Shown here: piece after piece, positions 15,506 through 19,300 of the stretch
Position numbering within the stretch: the first letter of the stretch is position 1
Layout of the letters: each line of letters opens with the position of its first letter
DNA from: CAYYJM01 sp964471755
GTDB lineage: Bacteria > Planctomycetota > Planctomycetia > Gemmatales > Gemmataceae
Direction: 5' to 3'
Assembly: GCA_964471755.1 (NCBI GenBank)
Contig: CAYYJM010000105.1
Location: 1-19,300, forward strand
Length of the DNA: 19,300 nt
The notes under the pieces: generated by a model
What the model was told of the DNA's origin: nothing
The model's input: only the letters and a program-made list of their open reading frames with translations
Databases searched by the model: none
Translations under genes and position numbers: made by a program

Positions 15506-16558
15506 TTACCGCTCCGACGCTGGTCCCGGCGTGGGCATCGTCGGCAGCGACGGGGCCAGCCGATCCCAGATCGACCGCCGCTCCACGCCGGTGATCGCCC
15601 GGAGCGACTTGCTGACGTCCTGCTCGACGGCCAGCTTCGCCTCGATCAGAATGCCCTTGTTGGCGATGTCGATCGGCTGATCGATCTCGACGAGCATCTG
15701 CCGAACGTGCCGCGACGCGATGGCCACCTCGCTGGCGACGGTTTCCAGGCGGCGGCTCTCCTCGAGCAGTTTCTTCGCCTTCTCCAGCTGCGTCTTGCGA
15801 GCAGCGCCGAGCTTGTTGATCAGGTTGCTGTTGCTGCCCAGGACGTTCTTCTCGATGAAGTCCGCCTCGTACTTCGCGTCGGAGAACTCCTGATCGAGTT
15901 CTTCCAATCGCTTCTCCAGCTGCGGGTACGCCTCCGAACCCAGGGCTCCGTACTTGCGCTCCAGCTCGGCGTCGGTCTTGGCCCGGAAGTTCGACCGCTT
16001 CAACGCCGTGAAGTAGTTCTCCAGCCGGGCGATACGGTCGTTGATCTGCTGGAGCTTCTTCTCGTCGGCCTCCTTCTCCTTGCGCTGTTCGAGCATGCGC
16101 TTCAGATGGGTCGCGACGGCGAAGAACTCCTGCTCGGCCTGATCGGCCTTCTTGCGCAGTTCGGCGACCTTGCGCTCACGGTCCAGGTCGCGTTGCTTGC
16201 TCGCCTTCTGGGCCGCCTCCAGCCACAGGTTGTAGTCGTCCAGGGTCGCCTCCAGGGCGTACTTGGCGGTCAACGCCTCCTCGCAGACCGCCCGCAACTT
16301 GATGAGCAGCACCGCCCGCGTCTTGAGGATCAGGACCGCGTTCTGCACGTACGCGTCGATGTCCTGCTCGCCCTGCTGATTGATCTCCTGGGTCACCTTC
16401 TGAAGCATTTCCGTCAGCTTGTTCACTTCCTGGATCTTCGATTCGACCTGCTGCACCCGCGCGACGGTCACCGGCGTCGAGGGCGGGCTGACCATCGGGA
16501 TCGGCGGATTCTGGCCCACGGCCAGCGTCAGACAGGCGACCAGCGTTGCTGCGCTCAT
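15506..16558 (-). CDS. Secreted coiled-coil protein B' (paralogue of the 18453 gene)
   Basis: 350 residues with a short signal peptide (MSAATLVACLTLAVGQ). Almost all of the mature protein is predicted coiled coil from heptad spacing, for example KVAELRKKADQAEQEFFAVA and LEKRLEELDQEF. It ends in a proline-rich tail, MPTPGPASER. Residues 70-116 align without gaps to residues 81-127 of the 18453 gene with 13 of 47 identical by my count (shared Y, KxRA, L, LxAK, Y, A), and both tails read MPTPxPxxE plus K or R. It is therefore likely a duplicate of that gene. The ATG at 16558 has AAGGAG upstream and follows A' by 13 bases. Role unknown; elongated periplasmic scaffold is a reasonable guess. Confidence 0.85.
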   Translation of the reverse strand: MSAATLVACLTLAVGQNPPIPMVSPPSTPVTVARVQQVESKIQEVNKLTEMLQKVTQEINQQGEQDIDAYVQNAVLILKTRAVLLIKLRAVCEEALTAKYALEATLDDYNLWLEAAQKASKQRDLDRERKVAELRKKADQAEQEFFAVATHLKRMLEQRKEKEADEKKLQQINDRIARLENYFTALKRSNFRAKTDAELERKYGALGSEAYPQLEKRLEELDQEFSDAKYEADFIEKNVLGSNSNLINKLGAARKTQLEKAKKLLEESRRLETVASEVAIASRHVRQMLVEIDQPIDIANKGILIEAKLAVEQDVSKSLRAITGVERRSIWDRLAPSLPTMPTPGPASER

Positions 16559-16571
16559 TGGGCTCGGCTCC

Positions 16572-17294
16572 TTACTTCTTCGGTTCCACGAGGTCACGGA
16601 GGAAGTCCAGGTTGTCCTTCTCGACCGTCGGCCGGGTCGGCGTCGTCGTGCCGGTCTTCTGCCGCATCTTCTCCAGATCGGTCAGCGCCTCCTGCAGCGT
16701 CTGGTTGCTGGCCAGGCCGCCGACCGAGACGAACGGCAGATCGTTGACCGTCGCTCGCCGATCCAGTTCCCGGAGTTGCTCATCGACGTAGGCCAGATCG
16801 ACCTGCAGTCGATCGAGCCGCTGGTTCGCCTTCTGCAACTGATACGCCTGCCCGATCGCCTCGGGAGCCAGGCCGTTGCGGGTGCTGAACTCCCGGTAGG
16901 CGTTCTCACGCTCGCTGCCGGGAGCCATCGTCGCCACCTTCTTCAGCTCGACGCGCACCTCGTCGCGGGCCAGGGCCTTCAGCGCCTTGTCCGCCTCCGG
17001 CGTCGCGAAGCGGTCGCGATATCCCTTCACCTTGACCACCTCGACCTGAAGCAGCACCTGGAAGCGAGTCAGCTTCTGCCCTTCCCGACTGAGCCGGGCG
17101 GCGAACTTCAGCTCGTCGAGCAACTCCTTCACGTCCTTCTTCTCGACCAGCTGGCGCAGGTCCATGGGCAGCGCCTCCAGCTTCGGCCTGTCAGTCGTCG
17201 GTGCCGGTTTGTCCTGCGACAAAGCCGGCCCGCCGGACGAGGCCGCCAGGCCAAGCAGGCCGAGCAACAGCAGATAGCGAACACGACGGAGCAT
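16572..17294 (-). CDS. Secreted helical protein A' (paralogue of the 19213 gene)
   Basis: 240 residues. Signal peptide MLRRVRYLLLLGLLGLAASS, cleavage near ALSQ. The body is helical and charged. The motif LSREGQKLTRF (68-78) matches LSRDGQKLLKF (79-89) of the first operon gene, with VKELL against VEELI shortly before it in both. A helical central part (AYQLQKANQRLDRLQVDLAY) and a threonine/proline linker (TGTTTPTRPTVEK) precede the C-terminus. ATG 17294 is chosen for the signal peptide and GGAGAG upstream; the frame stays open to 17447 but overlaps gene B. No named family recognised. It precedes B' by 13 bases, so A' and B' are likely made together and may interact. Confidence 0.82.
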   Translation of the reverse strand: MLRRVRYLLLLGLLGLAASSGGPALSQDKPAPTTDRPKLEALPMDLRQLVEKKDVKELLDELKFAARLSREGQKLTRFQVLLQVEVVKVKGYRDRFATPEADKALKALARDEVRVELKKVATMAPGSERENAYREFSTRNGLAPEAIGQAYQLQKANQRLDRLQVDLAYVDEQLRELDRRATVNDLPFVSVGGLASNQTLQEALTDLEKMRQKTGTTTPTRPTVEKDNLDFLRDLVEPKK

Positions 17295-17330
17295 GGCGTC
17301 TCTCCGGAACAGGGGCCAGGGTCGGACAAT

Positions 17331-17356
17331 CGAGGCGGCCACGGTCGGCCGCCTCG
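17331..17356. other. Hairpin between the two duplicated gene pairs
   Basis: CGAGGCGGCC (17331-17340) and GGCCGCCTCG (17347-17356) form a perfect 10-bp stem around ACGGTC in the 73-base gap between B and A'. In minus-strand RNA it follows the B stop by about 11 bases and is trailed by ATTGTCC, not a U run. It may lower read-through from A-B into A'-B' or protect the first part of the message. Confidence 0.5.
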
Positions 17357-17367
17357 CCGCGATGCGG

Positions 17368-18453
17368 TCACTTCTCCGGCGACGGTGCCGGCGTCGGCAT
17401 CTCCGGCTTGCTCTGCAACGACTTGATCGCGCTGCCGAGGCCGCCAAGGCCCGTCCCGGTCAGGGCCTCGGCCTTCGTCGCACGCAGGAATCGGTCCATC
17501 GCCGGGGCGCTATCGGCGACCTTCTTGCGGATCTCCAGCATCCGCTCCAGGGGGTCCTTCCCGCCGGCCAGATCCGGCCGGACCAGTTGCAGGTTATCCC
17601 GGTGATACTTCGCCAGGATCGACAGCTGGGCCGCCCGGTTCTCCAGCACGGCGAGCTGGCCCTTGTTCTTGTCGAACGTCTCGCGGATCGCTCCGAGCGC
17701 CTTGGTATGCTCGGCCGGCAGAATCGCGCGCAGATCCTCCGACTCCGGGATGAACGTCCGGTTCAGCAGATTGACCTCGAACGCCGAATCGATCACCACG
17801 CCAACCAGCTCTTCCAACTTGTCCTCCTTCTCCTTGAGGTTCAGGCCGGCGAACTTCGATTCGCGTGTCGCCCGGTCGGCCACGTCCGCCGCCTTGGGCA
17901 GGTCCTTGTACGGCTCCGCGTTCAGCCGCGCGACCAGGGTCTTGTTGTCCTTGCCCTCGGTCAGGACCATCTCGCGGAGGACGGCACCGTCCTTGATCGC
18001 CTCGTCGCCGCGTTTCTGCAGGCCGACGACCTCCTCGCGGAGTGTCGTCGATCGCTTGCCCAGGTAGTCCTCCGCTCGCTTGACGAACCGCTCGTAGCGC
18101 TCCAGGTACAGGTCGAGCTGTGCCTTCGCCTCCAGGACGACCTGCATCTCCTGGTGCAGCTCGACGATGAACAGGGCCCGGCCCTTGAAAATGCGATCGA
18201 CGCGTTTCAGGTATTCCTGCGTCGATTCGTCGGCCCCTTTCTTGGCGGGGTCGCCGAGTTTCTCGAGTTTCTCGGCGATCTCGTTGATCCGGACCAGGCG
18301 ATCGCTGATCACGTCGGTCTTGCGGATGGCGATGTCGGCCGGGGCCAGATCGCTGGACCGCGGCGGAGTCTTGACGACCGGCTCCGGCTGGGCCGCCAGC
18401 GGCAGCACGCAAATGGCCAGGCCGAGGATCATCATCGGGACGGTCTTACGCAT
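17368..18453 (-). CDS. Secreted coiled-coil protein B
   Basis: 361 residues. Signal peptide MRKTVPMMILGLAICVLPLA, cleavage after LAA. The body is long charged helix, for example REEVVGLQKRGDEAIKDG and LNLKEKEDKLEELVGVV, with breaks around 185-200, and ends in a proline-rich tail MPTPAPSPEK. Residues 81-127 align with residues 70-116 of the 16558 gene, as does the next helix (EEVVGLQKRGDEAIKDGAVL against RKVAELRKKADQAEQEFFAV). ATG 18453 has GAGGAG upstream and is preferred to the adjoining GTG. It lies 31 bases after gene A. No known family; periplasmic by its signal peptide. Confidence 0.85.
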   Translation of the reverse strand: MRKTVPMMILGLAICVLPLAAQPEPVVKTPPRSSDLAPADIAIRKTDVISDRLVRINEIAEKLEKLGDPAKKGADESTQEYLKRVDRIFKGRALFIVELHQEMQVVLEAKAQLDLYLERYERFVKRAEDYLGKRSTTLREEVVGLQKRGDEAIKDGAVLREMVLTEGKDNKTLVARLNAEPYKDLPKAADVADRATRESKFAGLNLKEKEDKLEELVGVVIDSAFEVNLLNRTFIPESEDLRAILPAEHTKALGAIRETFDKNKGQLAVLENRAAQLSILAKYHRDNLQLVRPDLAGGKDPLERMLEIRKKVADSAPAMDRFLRATKAEALTGTGLGGLGSAIKSLQSKPEMPTPAPSPEK

Positions 18454-18484
18454 CACTCTTCTCCTCGTGTCGGCGGGTGGGACG

Positions 18485-19213
18485 TCAGGGCTGACCAGCC
18501 AGGCGTTTGATGATCTCGGCCAGGTCCGTCTCGCGGGCCGCGGTCGCCGGCGGCGTCGGCCGATTCTTCAGCGCGTTCAGGATCGCGCGCACGTCGTTCA
18601 GGTCGCCCAGACCACCGGCCGCGTCGGGCAACTGCACGAAGGCCGCGCGATTGAACTCCGTCTCGATCTGGGCCAGGCCCTCGGTGCATTCCTTGGCGAT
18701 GACCGACGCATCCTTGAAGTTCGCGAACTTGATCAGGGCCTGCGTGTTGCCCACGCCGTTTCGCTTGAGCAGGTCGAGCAGCTTCGTCGATTGCTCCCCC
18801 TTGTCCTTGACGGCGGCCACGTCGAGTAGGTCCTTCTTGAACGTCTCGTCCTTGAACAGATCCTGCAAGCGGACGACGTCCACGTCCTTGTCCAGCGCCT
18901 GGATGGCGCGATCGGCGGTCTTCTTGGCGTCCTCCAGGCGGATGCGGAACTTGAGCAGCTTCTGGCCGTCCCGGCTGAGCATGTTCTGGGCGCGGGTGAT
19001 CTTCGCGATCAGCTCCTCGACCGGCGGGTCGTCGATCTCCTTGAGCAGGTCCTTGCCCAGGCCCAGGGTCGGATCGGGCTTCGGCTCCACCTTCTTCGGC
19101 TCCTCTTTCTTCGGCGCATCCTTGGGCGTGTCCTTCGGGGCGTCCTGGCCCGGAGCCGGGACGGCAAGGCCGGCCAGCAGCAGGCCGAGGATCAACGTTC
19201 GCACAAGCATCAT
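18485..19213 (-). CDS. Secreted helical protein A, first gene of the envelope operon
   Basis: 242 residues. Signal peptide MMLVRTLILGLLLAGLAVPA, cleavage near APGQ, then a Lys/Pro/Glu-rich linker (about 24-48: PKDTPKDAPKKEEPKK). The rest is helical, with the motif LSRDGQKLLKF (79-89) shared with A'. The start at 19213 is chosen because GAGGAG is seven bases before it; ATG 19219 would be only two bases from the same site. The 87 bases to the window end hold no convincing promoter, so the operon may begin further right. No family recognised. The charged linker suggests the helical part is held away from the membrane or bound to acidic polymer, which is speculation. Confidence 0.82.
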   Translation of the reverse strand: MMLVRTLILGLLLAGLAVPAPGQDAPKDTPKDAPKKEEPKKVEPKPDPTLGLGKDLLKEIDDPPVEELIAKITRAQNMLSRDGQKLLKFRIRLEDAKKTADRAIQALDKDVDVVRLQDLFKDETFKKDLLDVAAVKDKGEQSTKLLDLLKRNGVGNTQALIKFANFKDASVIAKECTEGLAQIETEFNRAAFVQLPDAAGGLGDLNDVRAILNALKNRPTPPATAARETDLAEIIKRLAGQP

Positions 19214-19300
19214 CCGCATTCTCCTCTGAGGGGTCGCGATGGACGGTAATCTTCTGAACGCTCGGAGGCTCCGTTTTGTCACGCTATTTCCCCGGCGAGC

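Noticed and set aside
19214..19300. Promoter for the envelope operon (GTGACA on the minus strand)
   Set aside because: No acceptable -10 box 16-19 bases downstream; the best candidate matches two of six positions.

Overview
The window is high-GC bacterial DNA that looks like a planctomycete of the Gemmata type. The basis is a dnaG-rpoD pair, long runs of secreted proteins without close named relatives, long low-coding gaps, and copies of a GC-rich palindromic repeat. The lineage is inferred from style, not from a marker gene. Nearly everything is on the minus strand; only the gene at 3911-5848 is on the plus strand.

Left part (1-3910): the end of the window cuts through rpoD (principal sigma factor). 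Just upstream in the transcription direction, 13 bases away, is dnaG (primase). This is the classic information-processing pair. dnaG is crossed by a 10-N assembly gap (3108-3117) that breaks its frame artificially. Upstream of dnaG lies about 700 bases without a convincing gene. It holds a near-consensus sigma70 promoter (TTGACG, 17 bases, TATACT) on the minus strand and several perfect hairpins. It is best read as a long structured leader, or a separate small RNA, ahead of dnaG-rpoD.

Middle (3911-7304): a plus-strand gene encodes a secreted protein with EF-hand-like loops and a C-terminal thioredoxin fold that lacks the first catalytic cysteine. It converges, across a 10-bp hairpin, on a minus-strand gene for a secreted protein made of four BON-like repeats.

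Right part (7491-19213): eight collinear minus-strand genes. In transcription order they are: secreted protein A (19213-18485), secreted coiled-coil protein B (18453-17368), A' (17294-16572), B' (16558-15506), a secreted protein of unknown fold (15447-14182), a membrane-anchored coiled-coil protein with a VWA-like end (14152-12659), a secreted VWA protein with SH3-like modules (12650-10074), and a MacB-like ABC ATPase-permease fusion (9998-7491). Spacing is 8-75 bases and most starts have strong Shine-Dalgarno sites, so the first seven are very probably an operon. A 25-bp inverted repeat separates the seventh from the ABC gene. A/A' and B/B' look like a duplicated two-gene module. Both VWA-type domains have degenerate metal sites. 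I read the cluster as an undescribed cell-envelope assembly: periplasmic helical proteins, a membrane-tethered VWA adaptor, and an ABC mechanotransmission or export unit. That function is inference; the sequence shows only the domains, signals and gene order. I saw no tRNA, rRNA, CRISPR array, transposase or integrase.
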